Source: Acidobacteriota bacterium (GTDB lineage Bacteria > Acidobacteriota > Terriglobia > Bryobacterales > Bryobacteraceae). From it: a stretch of 9,187 bases of DNA. A model generated the notes under the pieces. The model had not been told where the DNA came from. It saw only the letters and a list, made by a program, of their open reading frames with translations, and ran no database searches. The DNA lies in the NCBI GenBank assembly GCA_026394095.1, contig JAPKYY010000128.1:1-9187 (forward strand), given 5' to 3'. Both the position numbers and the translations under genes were made by a program. Below, one piece after another: positions 1 to 7,052 of the stretch; position 1 is the stretch's first letter; the number at the start of each line of letters is the position of its first letter.

Positions 1-392
1 GTCTCGGTCATCCGTTCAAACCAGTCCTGCAGCGCATTCGCATCCAGGTCTTGCGAGTAGTTGAACTTCACCTCGTTTTTGGTTGCCCCGTTGGTATAGC
101 GATAAGTCTTCTCACCCATCCGCGCCACAGGCAAGCCGCTCTCGAGCTTCCGCTGAAAGAAATCAACCTTTGCCGCCAGCCCCCAAACTGTTTTCACTTC
201 ATCGGGCAGCAACTTGAATTTGACGGGCTGTTCGTCTTCAGCACTCTCTTTGTAAATCGCCTCGCCCGTAGGTTCAACAATGATCTCCATGTATTCAGGC
301 TTCGATTTTGGAAAGCTCTTGGAATAGAAGATCGTGCCTTCTTGCCCCGCAAGAGGCCACACCAACAGAATCAACCAGGCAACGCGAATCAT
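1..392 (-). CDS. Secreted protein of unknown function (C-terminus cut by window edge)
   Basis: My own translation of the minus strand from ATG at 392 gives 130 residues, open to the left edge, so the C-terminus is missing. It begins MIRVAWLILLVWPLAGQEG, a classic Sec signal peptide: one Arg, a hydrophobic core, then small residues at about 15-17. There is no lipobox Cys, so it is probably released to the periplasm. The mature part is soluble and mixed-charge, with segments such as GTIFYSKSFPKSKPEY near residues 19-34 and the Trp/Phe-containing DWFERMTE at the end of the visible part. I do not recognise a named domain. Small secreted proteins of this style occur in acidobacterial genomes, from memory and unverified. 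The start codon overlaps the ruvC stop as ATGA (389-392), so translation is probably coupled to ruvC and the start is well placed. A role in recombination is not implied by the context alone. Confidence 0.8.
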   Translation of the reverse strand, partial: MIRVAWLILLVWPLAGQEGTIFYSKSFPKSKPEYMEIIVEPTGEAIYKESAEDEQPVKFKLLPDEVKTVWGLAAKVDFFQRKLESGLPVARMGEKTYRYTNGATKNEVKFNYSQDLDANALQDWFERMTE

Positions 393-859
393 ACTCTTCT
401 CATTGTCGCTCGACAGATCGCCGCCGCAAGTGCATCCGCCGCATCTTCAGGTGGATTCTTCTCCAGCCCAAGCAATGCCCGCACCATCAACTGCACCTGG
501 TTCTTCTCGGCGTTACCGAATCCCACCACCGCCATCTTGATCTCACGCGGGCTGTATTCAAACACATCCATTGGTGCTTCCCGCGCCATCACCATCGCCA
601 CCCCGCGCACCTGCGCCAGCTTCAGCGAACTCTGCGCATTCTTTGCGACAAACACTTCTTCAATTACCGCTTCGCCCGGCTGGTACTGGGCAATGATCTC
701 TCGCAATCCGCGTGCAATCACACAAAGCCGGTCTGCCATGGGCTCCCTCGGATTGGTCTTGAAAACACCGAAAGCGATGGCCGCATGTCGCTTGCCATCG
801 CTCTCGATAATTCCGTAGCCGGTTCTTTCCGTCCCGCAGTCAATTCCCAGGATTCGCAA
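389..859 (-). CDS. ruvC: Crossover junction endodeoxyribonuclease RuvC
   Basis: RuvC is a dimeric Mg2+-dependent nuclease that resolves Holliday junctions made during homologous recombination and fork repair, working with the RuvAB branch-migration motor. The 156-residue protein opens MRILGIDCGTERTGYGII, the RNase H-fold first strand with catalytic D7. The other acidic residues line up with the family: E67 in VIEEVF, then D139 and D142 in PEDAADALA, matching D7, E66, D138 and D141 of E. coli. Length is slightly short compared with about 160-175 but all four active-site residues are present. The start is a TTG at 859, preceded by AGGA six bases upstream; no better in-frame start is seen before the upstream yebC stop, which lies 8 bases away. 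The 3' end overlaps the next gene by ATGA. ruvA and ruvB, often adjacent elsewhere, are not in the window. Confidence 0.95.
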   Translation of the reverse strand: MRILGIDCGTERTGYGIIESDGKRHAAIAFGVFKTNPREPMADRLCVIARGLREIIAQYQPGEAVIEEVFVAKNAQSSLKLAQVRGVAMVMAREAPMDVFEYSPREIKMAVVGFGNAEKNQVQLMVRALLGLEKNPPEDAADALAAAICRATMRRV

Positions 860-865
860 TGCGCG

Positions 866-869
866 TCCT
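866..869 (-). promoter_or_regulatory. Ribosome-binding site of ruvC
   Basis: AGGA on the minus strand, six bases before the TTG start at 859. It overlaps the TAG stop codon of yebC (868-870), which supports the rare TTG start and suggests ribosomes finishing yebC can restart on ruvC. Confidence 0.55.
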
Positions 870-1611
870 AAGACATCGCCGCAATGGCGCTCTCGTCAGG
901 CTCGTAATTTGTATAAACGTTCTGCGTGTCGTCGTAATCTTCGAGATTCTCAAGCAACCGCATCATGCCCGCAGAATGCTTGCCGTCGATCGCCATCGTA
1001 TTCTTTGGAATCAATCCGACTTCGGCAGAAAGCGTCGGAATATTCGCCTTGCCCAAGGCTGCAACAACGGCATCGTGGGCTTCCGGCTCGCTCAATACAC
1101 TCCAACTGTCGCCATGATTCTGTACATCGTCGGCGCCAGCCTCAAGGGCAACTTCCATCAGCTGATCTTCGTTCGTCTTGTCGCCTTCGATCACTACCTG
1201 GCTCTTGCGTTCAAACATCCAGGCCACCGAATTCGGTTCGCCCATGTTGCCGCCAGCCTTGCTGAAGATGTGACGGATGTCGCTCACCGTACGCACACGG
1301 TTGTCCGTAGCGCACTGAACAATAATGGCAGCGCCGCCCGGCCCGTAGCCTTCATAGGTCACTTCTTCGATCGTCGACCCTTCCAGCTCTCCGGTTCCGC
1401 GCATGATCGCGCGCTTGATGTTGTCGGCAGGCATCGAAACAGCCTTGGCCGCAACAATCGCAGTACGCAATCGCGCATTCGATTCCGGATCGCCGCCATT
1501 GCGAGCTGCGATAAGAATTTCTTTAATCAGACGGGTAAAGATTTTCCCGCGCTTGGCGTCAATTGCCGCCTTCTTGTGTTTGATAGTGTGCCATTTGGAG
1601 TGGCCTGACAT
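868..1611 (-). CDS. yebC: YebC/TACO1-family protein
   Basis: A full-length 247-residue member of the YebC/PmpR/TACO1 family. The signature N-terminus MSGHSKWHTIKHKKAAIDAK is the family hallmark. Further conserved blocks are IKRAIMRGTGELEG (about 65-78), YEGYGPGGAA (86-95), and TDNRVRT with FSKAGGNMG (about 102-124). The three-domain fold has an N-terminal helical domain followed by two alpha/beta domains. The family was long labelled a probable transcriptional regulator, but mitochondrial TACO1 and more recent bacterial work point to a role at the ribosome, helping translation through difficult stretches such as polyproline; which role applies here cannot be read from the sequence. ATG at 1611 is preceded by GGAAGG and a T-rich 12-base spacer. 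It is first in the apparent yebC-ruvC-secreted protein operon and diverges from yhhQ. Confidence 0.96.
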   Translation of the reverse strand: MSGHSKWHTIKHKKAAIDAKRGKIFTRLIKEILIAARNGGDPESNARLRTAIVAAKAVSMPADNIKRAIMRGTGELEGSTIEEVTYEGYGPGGAAIIVQCATDNRVRTVSDIRHIFSKAGGNMGEPNSVAWMFERKSQVVIEGDKTNEDQLMEVALEAGADDVQNHGDSWSVLSEPEAHDAVVAALGKANIPTLSAEVGLIPKNTMAIDGKHSAGMMRLLENLEDYDDTQNVYTNYEPDESAIAAMS

Positions 1612-1661
1612 AATGTAAAAAAACCTTCCACCAGTATCCTATAGCAAGGCGTCTAAAAACA
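1612..1661. promoter_or_regulatory. Divergent intergenic region yebC / yhhQ
   Basis: These 50 bases separate two divergent start codons and must hold or overlap both promoters. For yebC (minus strand) an extended -10-like TGCTATAGG lies at 1646-1638, giving a leader of about 20 bases with the GGAAGG site, but no good -35 is visible. For yhhQ (plus strand) CATAAT at 1609-1614 resembles a -10, and TTGATA at 1580-1585 resembles a -35, yet their 23-base spacing is too long for a standard sigma-70 promoter. The yhhQ leader contains AAGG (1646-1649) followed by an A-rich stretch before the GTG start. Individual boxes are weak; the region's double role is the firmer inference. Confidence 0.4.
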
Positions 1662-2351
1662 GTGGACCTGAACAACCGTAAAGATCTTGTATACCTCATC
1701 CTCGCAGGCCTCTTCGTGGCCAACGCTCTCCTGGGCGAAATTCTGGGAGGCAAACTCATTGAAGCTGGTGGCTACATTATGAGCCTGGGCGTTATTCCCT
1801 GGCCCGTTGTATTCATCAAAACCGATCTGATCAATGAGTACTACGGCAAATCCGGTGTTCGGCGCCTCACCATGATCACCGTAGGCCTCATCCTCTATGC
1901 TTTCGTGATCATCTTCATCTCCATGGGCATTCCGGCCTCGAGCGTATCGCCCGTTAAGGACGAAGCGTTTAATTCCGTTCTTGGTCAATCCCAATGGATT
2001 ATTGTGGGCAGCATCGTTGCCTTCGCTGTGAGCCAGCTGGTGGACGTTGCTGTCTTCTGGCTTTTTCGCGATGCCACCGGCGGCAAAAAGCTCTGGCTAC
2101 GGGCCACTGGCTCTACCGCTGTTTCGCAGTTGATCGATACCTTCATCGTTCTTGGTATCGGCTTCTGGATTCCAGGAAAAATCACCACCGCCAACTTCCT
2201 CAATCTTGCCTTTACCAATTACACCTACAAATTCGGTATCGCCATTGCCCTAACCCCGCTCATCTATGCCGCGCACGGCGCCATCGATAAGTACCTTGGC
2301 ACCTCACACACTGGCTATACACCGCCCAATCCTCAAATCGTTGAGGGTTAG
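1662..2351 (+). CDS. yhhQ: Queuosine precursor transporter, YhhQ/VUT family (DUF165)
   Basis: A 229-residue inner-membrane protein of the YhhQ (vitamin uptake-like, DUF165) family, whose E. coli member imports the queuosine precursors preQ0/preQ1 used to modify the wobble base of GUN tRNAs. About six hydrophobic segments are visible (roughly residues 10-24, 38-54, 68-91, 112-136, 151-170 and 185-205). Family landmarks include the loop FIKTDLINEYYGKSGVRR (51-68), the VSQLVDVAVFW block (123-133) and the paired STAVSQLIDTFIVLG block (151-165), whose Gln and Asp are characteristic. Start is GTG at 1662; an in-frame stop at 1611-1613 and absence of other starts leave it as the first option, with AAGG 12 bases upstream as a weak ribosome-binding site. 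No queuosine biosynthesis gene lies nearby, fitting a salvage role, but that cannot be concluded from this window. Its stop overlaps the receptor's stop by 4 bases. Confidence 0.93.
   Translation: MDLNNRKDLVYLILAGLFVANALLGEILGGKLIEAGGYIMSLGVIPWPVVFIKTDLINEYYGKSGVRRLTMITVGLILYAFVIIFISMGIPASSVSPVKDEAFNSVLGQSQWIIVGSIVAFAVSQLVDVAVFWLFRDATGGKKLWLRATGSTAVSQLIDTFIVLGIGFWIPGKITTANFLNLAFTNYTYKFGIAIALTPLIYAAHGAIDKYLGTSHTGYTPPNPQIVEG
2328..2349. terminator. Hairpin at the yhhQ / TonB-receptor convergent junction
   Basis: CCTCAA (2331-2336) and TTGAGG (2341-2346) form a perfect 6-bp stem around the 4-base loop ATCG. The stem can extend through a T-G pair and two A-T pairs to 2328/2349. It lies at the end of yhhQ coding sequence and just past the receptor's stop on the other strand. 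No T-tract follows on either strand, so it is not a canonical intrinsic terminator; it may act as a 3'-end stabiliser or a weak bidirectional terminator. Formation in RNA is inferred. Confidence 0.4.
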
Positions 2352-5300
2352 AAATTGAACCGCACCGCCAACTGAATCCGCCTCGGGCTTCTTGCCGAGG
2401 TTGGTTGCAAAAACAACGTATCGGTCTGCGTTGTTGTCCCAGCCGTATCAAAGCGAGCTGTTGTCGACAGGGCAGAGAACTGCGGGTGATTCAGCGTATT
2501 GTAGGTTTCGAGGCGCAGCTCCACATTCCGCCCCTCCTTGAAACGGACGTTCCGAAACACTGAGACGTCCCAGTTAAACCAGCCCGGCCCACGCAAAACG
2601 TTTGTGCCCAGATTTCCGCCATCACCCCGTACCGGTGCTGAAAATCTCTCGGTAGGCGGGGCTTTCGCATCCAGTAGATTCAAACGCGCACCCTCCGTAG
2701 GCGTTCCCGTGATATCTACGCCGGTTGTAAGCGTATAGCCAGGAGTAAACGGAGCTCCACTCTGGCCACGAGAGATCCCGGCCAACTCCCACCCGTCCGT
2801 AATCAGCCCCACCCAGCGATTGTCCAATTTCTTGCCCAGCTTTGGCACTCGCATCGTGTAGCGGAAATTAAAGACATGGTTGCGATCAAAATTCAGCGGG
2901 CCATAATTCCGATCCTTCGGGGCAAAGAACGCGCTCACAGCCGTCGTGTCGGTGCTGGCAGTACCCAGAGCTTTAGAAAACGTATAGGCCACTGCCCAGG
3001 TCGTTCCGTTCCGAAACCGCTGTCCCGTCGAATACTGCAGCGAATGATAATTCGAGTTCGACGCAAACTCATACTGGTTGATATTTCCGTAGCCCTGGAT
3101 CGGGCGTAAAAAATTCGCCGGATACGGACGCGCACTCGTCGTAATCGATAGATCTCGATTCTGCGGATTGATGTCCAGATGATTCGCCCGCCACGCCACC
3201 GGGTTGATGTTGCGAACCCAAAGCAGGTGATTCGATACCGACCCGACGTAAGTGGCCTCCATCATGAGCGTCTTGGAAAACTGATGCTGAATTCCAAAGC
3301 TGAAGTTGTAGGTCGTTGGCGGCGTCTGCCGTCCCAGCATACTCGTCACTGTACCGGTGGGCGCGAGAATCCCGCTGCCCCCAGTCGCCGCCAGGCTCTC
3401 CAGCCTGCCGTAATAAACCGTCGGGTTGAAGATCGTTGGCGGGTTGCCCAGCAATCCCATCGTTGGGTTCCCCTGAACGCGGTCATAAAACATTCCGCCG
3501 CCGCCACGAATCGCCGTCCGTCCACGCCCCATCGGGTCCCAGGCAAATCCAATCCGGGGTGCAAAATAGAGCGGTGCCTGGGTGTACATCCCGCGTTGCA
3601 CACCGTTCTTGCCACCGGTAATCATCCCCTCGGCATAGTTACCTCGTCCCGGGGCATAGGTGCCGATAAAGCCCTCTGGATAGGTCTGTCCCGATACAGG
3701 GTCCTGCGCAACCCGCTGGCTACCCACAAGGCCCGGCCGCAACAGCACCGGCGCATTCGCCGCATTGTAATCTCCCAATGAAAAACTAGCCAGCTGCGAT
3801 CGCGCATCATACTGTGGCGCGTCCACATACATGCGCACTCCGTAGTCGATCAGCAGCTTTCGGTTCACCCGCCATGCGTCCTGCAAAAAGAACTCAAGGT
3901 TGGTAAAGCGAAATTGTCCTTGCGGCCGGTCTGAGGCCTCGGTGTAAAAATCGTAGGTCCCGATCAGAGCATTGGCGTAAGCGTAATTCGTATCCAGCGG
4001 ATTGTTCCGGTCCCGGTCGAAGCTGATCGACCCGCGCGTGGCCACGCTCGCGCTCTGATCCTTTCGCGTCCGCTCAAAGTAGACCCCAAATTTGATCGTG
4101 TGTGTCCGCCAGATCTTCGAGAAATTCTGCACCAGCGAGAAGATCGTATTCGAGTTGTAATAAGGCACGCCATTGTTCAGCGAAGGGTTGGCATAATTGG
4201 GCACGCTCGAAAAAGTCATATTCGGAATGAACCCCTCCGGGTTCAGATCCGGCCTCCACTGCGCAATGTCGATCCCACGATCCTTGCGCCTCACTGCTGC
4301 CTCATCTTCCGGATAAAAGTACAACTTGTTCTGGCTCACTCCAAAAATCGTCTCGGCAAAAAACGTCGGCGATAGGGTCAACACATTCGACATCGTCGCC
4401 GCCCGCCCGGGCCGCTGGTAGGTGATGTTGGTCAGTGGATAGTTCACACTCCCGTTCACCCAAACCCCATAAGGCGGTGCCTGATCTTCAAAGCTGTTGC
4501 TCACTCTCAAGTACGTCTGCATGTTTTTGCGCGCTGCATAATCCACTCGCGCCGTTTCCGAATGCCGCTTGAAGCTCCCACTCTGGTTCGAAATGTAATT
4601 CCACTGGTTCCTGCGGCTCACCAATGGGTCGACAAAATTCGGCAGTGGGAACAAATCCAGCACCTTGCGTCCAGGCACACTGAATCGCGATGCCGGTATC
4701 CGGTTGCCCGGAAACTGCGTCTGGTTCGCCTCCGGGTCATACACGGGAATGATTCGGTTGCTCGTGTCAAAGGTCTGCGAAAAGTCCCCCATGCGCTCCA
4801 GCTGCGTCGGCACCCGCACCGTCCGCGCTGCGCCCAATACTACTTTCTGCTGCTGCAACTCCTGGTTCCAGAAGAAGAACAGCTTCGACCGGTCCCGATT
4901 GAACTTGCCAGGGATGTAAACCGGCCCGCCAATCGCGTAGCTCCCAATGTTGTATCGATATGGCGGACGTTGAATCCCATTCCGGTTGTTAAACCACTCA
5001 TTGGCGCTAAACGATTCATGCCGGTGATAAGCACCTACAGACCCCCTGTACTTCTTCCCGCCGCCTCGTGTGATCACTGTAATGCTGCCCCCGGAATTAC
5101 GCCCATATTCTGCTGCATAATTCGACATCAACACCCGCACCTCGCCGATTGAATCCATCCCCGGCGTCGTATGCATGCTGCCATTGGACCCCGTATCCAG
5201 ACTCGTTACTCCATCAATGGTGACGTTTTTCGATGCACTGCGGCCGCCTGCAATATGTAGATTCCCCACCGAATCCGCCCCCGGCGCATCCCGGTTATCC

Positions 5301-5791
5301 GCCACATCCACAACACCCGCCATAAGTCCAATCGCATCGAAAAAATCCCGGCCCTTCAATGCCATCTCATTCAACTGAGTCCCGGTCAGCGTCCCCGATC
5401 TCTCACTCGATCCAAGCTCTACACGCGTCGACTCGGCCGTAACGGTTACGCTCTCGCTTGTCTCACCCACTTGCAGCTTCAACTGCCCCATACTCCGCTG
5501 CTCACCCGAAGTGATGTCGATGCCTCGCTGTTGATACTTCTTGAATCCGGGCGTATTGACCGTAAGACTAAACGAGCCTGACCGCAAATCCGGAAAGCTG
5601 AAAAAGCCTTGCTCGTTGCTGACCCCGCTGCGTTCAAAGCCGTTTGAGGCATCAACAACTTGAACCATGGCCCCAGCCAGTACGGCCCCGCTTTGGTCCA
5701 CAATGGTTCCACTAATGGAACTGGATACATTCTGGCTCCACGACGCCATCGCCAGCAGCACAATCACCCCGAAAATGCGCATAATGCGCAC
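2348..5791 (-). CDS. TonB-dependent receptor with N-terminal carboxypeptidase-regulatory-like domain
   Basis: A very large outer-membrane receptor of the acidobacterial/Oar-like type. From the GTG at 5791 it has 1,147 residues. Order of parts: signal peptide (about 1-20, MRIMRIFGVIVLLAMASWSQ); CarboxypepD_reg-like beta-sandwich (about 25-105, SISGTIVDQSGAVLAGA, then GFFSFPDLRSGSFSL and NTPGFKKY); a VGETSESVTVTAE linker resembling a TonB box; plug domain (about 125-245, with GRDFFDAIGLMAGV, IDGVTSLDTGS, AEYGRNSGGSITVITRGG); then a long beta-barrel rich in aromatic strands, ending in RRIQLAVRFNF with the terminal Phe expected for BAM insertion. The ligand is unknown; such receptors import large or complexed molecules using TonB energy. 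A longer frame reaches TTG at 5821, but that would overlap the upstream gene by 26 bases, whereas GTG 5791 has GGGA seven bases upstream and begins just before the signal peptide; ATG 5782 is the second choice. The gene is intact and shows no frameshift. Confidence 0.93.
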   Translation of the reverse strand: MRIMRIFGVIVLLAMASWSQNVSSSISGTIVDQSGAVLAGAMVQVVDASNGFERSGVSNEQGFFSFPDLRSGSFSLTVNTPGFKKYQQRGIDITSGEQRSMGQLKLQVGETSESVTVTAESTRVELGSSERSGTLTGTQLNEMALKGRDFFDAIGLMAGVVDVADNRDAPGADSVGNLHIAGGRSASKNVTIDGVTSLDTGSNGSMHTTPGMDSIGEVRVLMSNYAAEYGRNSGGSITVITRGGGKKYRGSVGAYHRHESFSANEWFNNRNGIQRPPYRYNIGSYAIGGPVYIPGKFNRDRSKLFFFWNQELQQQKVVLGAARTVRVPTQLERMGDFSQTFDTSNRIIPVYDPEANQTQFPGNRIPASRFSVPGRKVLDLFPLPNFVDPLVSRRNQWNYISNQSGSFKRHSETARVDYAARKNMQTYLRVSNSFEDQAPPYGVWVNGSVNYPLTNITYQRPGRAATMSNVLTLSPTFFAETIFGVSQNKLYFYPEDEAAVRRKDRGIDIAQWRPDLNPEGFIPNMTFSSVPNYANPSLNNGVPYYNSNTIFSLVQNFSKIWRTHTIKFGVYFERTRKDQSASVATRGSISFDRDRNNPLDTNYAYANALIGTYDFYTEASDRPQGQFRFTNLEFFLQDAWRVNRKLLIDYGVRMYVDAPQYDARSQLASFSLGDYNAANAPVLLRPGLVGSQRVAQDPVSGQTYPEGFIGTYAPGRGNYAEGMITGGKNGVQRGMYTQAPLYFAPRIGFAWDPMGRGRTAIRGGGGMFYDRVQGNPTMGLLGNPPTIFNPTVYYGRLESLAATGGSGILAPTGTVTSMLGRQTPPTTYNFSFGIQHQFSKTLMMEATYVGSVSNHLLWVRNINPVAWRANHLDINPQNRDLSITTSARPYPANFLRPIQGYGNINQYEFASNSNYHSLQYSTGQRFRNGTTWAVAYTFSKALGTASTDTTAVSAFFAPKDRNYGPLNFDRNHVFNFRYTMRVPKLGKKLDNRWVGLITDGWELAGISRGQSGAPFTPGYTLTTGVDITGTPTEGARLNLLDAKAPPTERFSAPVRGDGGNLGTNVLRGPGWFNWDVSVFRNVRFKEGRNVELRLETYNTLNHPQFSALSTTARFDTAGTTTQTDTLFLQPTSARSPRRIQLAVRFNF

Positions 5792-5795
5792 AAAT

Positions 5796-7052
5796 CTATC
5801 CCATGCGGGACCAGGCTGCAATACTCTTATCCAATTTATGAATTAACTCTGGTTCACCTAACAGAAAGGTCTGCGTAAACCATACCGCTTCTCCGCAAGA
5901 TTTGCGGTTCACCGGGCAGTCATTCTTCTTACGCCACTTATCAAAATAGTTCTTGCCGTAAGCAAATTGATACCCGCGCGACTCAAACGTATTCTTCAAA
6001 AACGGCTCATCCTGCAACGGCGCATAGCCACCCGAGGCTGGCAATTTTTCTTTAGCCAGATGCTTTAGAAACTCAGCCCTGCTGCGCCCCCCAAATTTGG
6101 CCGCATCATAGCGAAACATATACAGGTGATAGGCATTCCGTGTGCAATCCTTTGCCACTTTCATCGGTGTCAGCCCTTCCACCCTGCTCAAGATGGCATC
6201 AATCTTGCGTGCGGTCTCGGTACGCTTCCTGGCCTGTGCTTCAATGCGCGACATCTGCGCACTCAATAAGGCCCCCTGAAATTCGGTCAGACGCAGATTC
6301 GCCCCGGACATCTCGTAATGGAATTCCGTCCCCGGTTGCGTCCTGCCTCTTGAGTTGTTGTGAAATGCAAACGCTCTCTCGGCCATCGCGGCATCGTTGG
6401 TAACAACGGCCCCGCCTTCGCCAGAATTCAGATTCTTCGAAGCCTGAAAACTAAAACAGCCAAGCGTCCCATGCGGCCCTACATGTTTACCCTGCCACTC
6501 GGCCAGATGCGCCTGTGCGGCGTCTTCAATCACCGGGATATTGTGCTTCCGGCCCAGAGCCACCACTTCACCAAGTTCCCCTACTCCACCTGCCATGTGA
6601 ACCATGATGATGGCCCGTGTCCTCGGTGTGATCTGTTCGGCTACCTTTTTCGGATCGATCTGCAGCGTCGCCGGGTCAATATCGGCAAACACCGGTACAG
6701 CATGAAAGCGTAGAACTGCGTTCACTGTCGCGATAAAAGTGTACGGAGGAACAATCACCTCATCGCCAGGTCCAATCCCCAACACCCCAAGTGCCACCAG
6801 CAAGGCAGATGTTCCATTTGCTACAGCAAGACAATGGCCGGCTCCGGTCAGCTTGGCGTATTGCTGCTCAAAAGCAGCGACTGCCCCACCATTTCCTCGG
6901 CCCCACTTGCCACTCTTAAGAACCTTCTCCAGCCCATCCTCTTCTCGTTGGTCAAATATGGGCCAACTCGGAATCAATTCCGGTTCCGCTGCCCTTGCAG
7001 CTTCAGTTGCATATTGAACGGCAGGCAGGCTAACAAATTGACGGCGTCGCAT
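5796..7052 (-). CDS. DegT/DnrJ/EryC1/StrS-family PLP aminotransferase
   Basis: A fold-type I PLP enzyme of 418 residues, slightly long for the family's 360-400. These enzymes typically transfer an amino group to a keto-sugar nucleotide, or make aminodeoxy compounds such as AHBA. Visible landmarks: GKWGRGNGGAVAAFEQQYA (about 48-66), VANGTSALLVAL (77-88, PLP phosphate binding), PPYTFIATVNAV (102-113), IEDAAQAH (175-182; D177 pairs with the PLP pyridine nitrogen), and CFSFQASKNLNSGEGGAVVT (199-218) with the Schiff-base lysine K206. The C-terminal small domain includes GGYAPLQDEPF and a CPVNRKSCGEAVW block typical of the family. The N-terminus starts MRRRQFVSLPAV, with a twin-arginine-like RRxF and a poor hydrophobic stretch, and the usual LGG-type lead-in before PSWP is absent. 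ATG 7052 is the only reasonable start because an in-frame TAG lies at 7062-7064. No other sugar gene is in the window, so the substrate is unknown. Confidence 0.9.
   Translation of the reverse strand: MRRRQFVSLPAVQYATEAARAAEPELIPSWPIFDQREEDGLEKVLKSGKWGRGNGGAVAAFEQQYAKLTGAGHCLAVANGTSALLVALGVLGIGPGDEVIVPPYTFIATVNAVLRFHAVPVFADIDPATLQIDPKKVAEQITPRTRAIIMVHMAGGVGELGEVVALGRKHNIPVIEDAAQAHLAEWQGKHVGPHGTLGCFSFQASKNLNSGEGGAVVTNDAAMAERAFAFHNNSRGRTQPGTEFHYEMSGANLRLTEFQGALLSAQMSRIEAQARKRTETARKIDAILSRVEGLTPMKVAKDCTRNAYHLYMFRYDAAKFGGRSRAEFLKHLAKEKLPASGGYAPLQDEPFLKNTFESRGYQFAYGKNYFDKWRKKNDCPVNRKSCGEAVWFTQTFLLGEPELIHKLDKSIAAWSRMG
5799..5802 (-). promoter_or_regulatory. Ribosome-binding site of the TonB-dependent receptor
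   Basis: GGGA on the minus strand, seven bases before GTG 5791. It lies inside the last two codons of the upstream aminotransferase, whose TAG stop is at 5796-5798, and favours GTG 5791 over the TTG at 5821. The arrangement predicts translational coupling. Confidence 0.5.

Noticed and set aside
51..818. A 255-residue open frame on the plus strand across the secreted protein and ruvC
   Set aside because: It crosses two genes supported on the other strand and shows no coherent protein features.
859..1608. A 249-residue open frame on the plus strand covering nearly all of yebC
   Set aside because: It lies opposite yebC, has no recognisable domain, and its composition is rich in Arg and His as expected for an antisense shadow of a GC-biased gene. 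yebC itself is unmistakable.
1612..1661. A canonical preQ1 riboswitch in front of yhhQ
   Set aside because: The consensus stem, C-rich loop and trailing AAAAACTA-type strand are not in the right order. Only a generic short pseudoknot can be drawn, which is reported as a weak finding instead.
3179..5152. Two plus-strand open frames of about 200 residues inside the TonB-dependent receptor (3179-3781 and 4562-5152)
   Set aside because: They are opposite a continuous, domain-consistent receptor frame; Arg/His/Pro-rich translations with no motifs or good ribosome-binding sites.
2348..5791. A SusC/SusD-type glycan uptake locus
   Set aside because: The receptor has a carboxypeptidase-like N-domain shared with SusC, but no SusD-like lipoprotein or glycoside hydrolase is beside it, and acidobacterial receptors of this type commonly stand alone.
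5792..5821. TTG at 5821 as the true start of the TonB-dependent receptor
   Set aside because: It would add ten residues (MQPGPAWDRF) before the signal peptide and overlap the aminotransferase by 26 bases, while GTG 5791 has a well-spaced GGGA.
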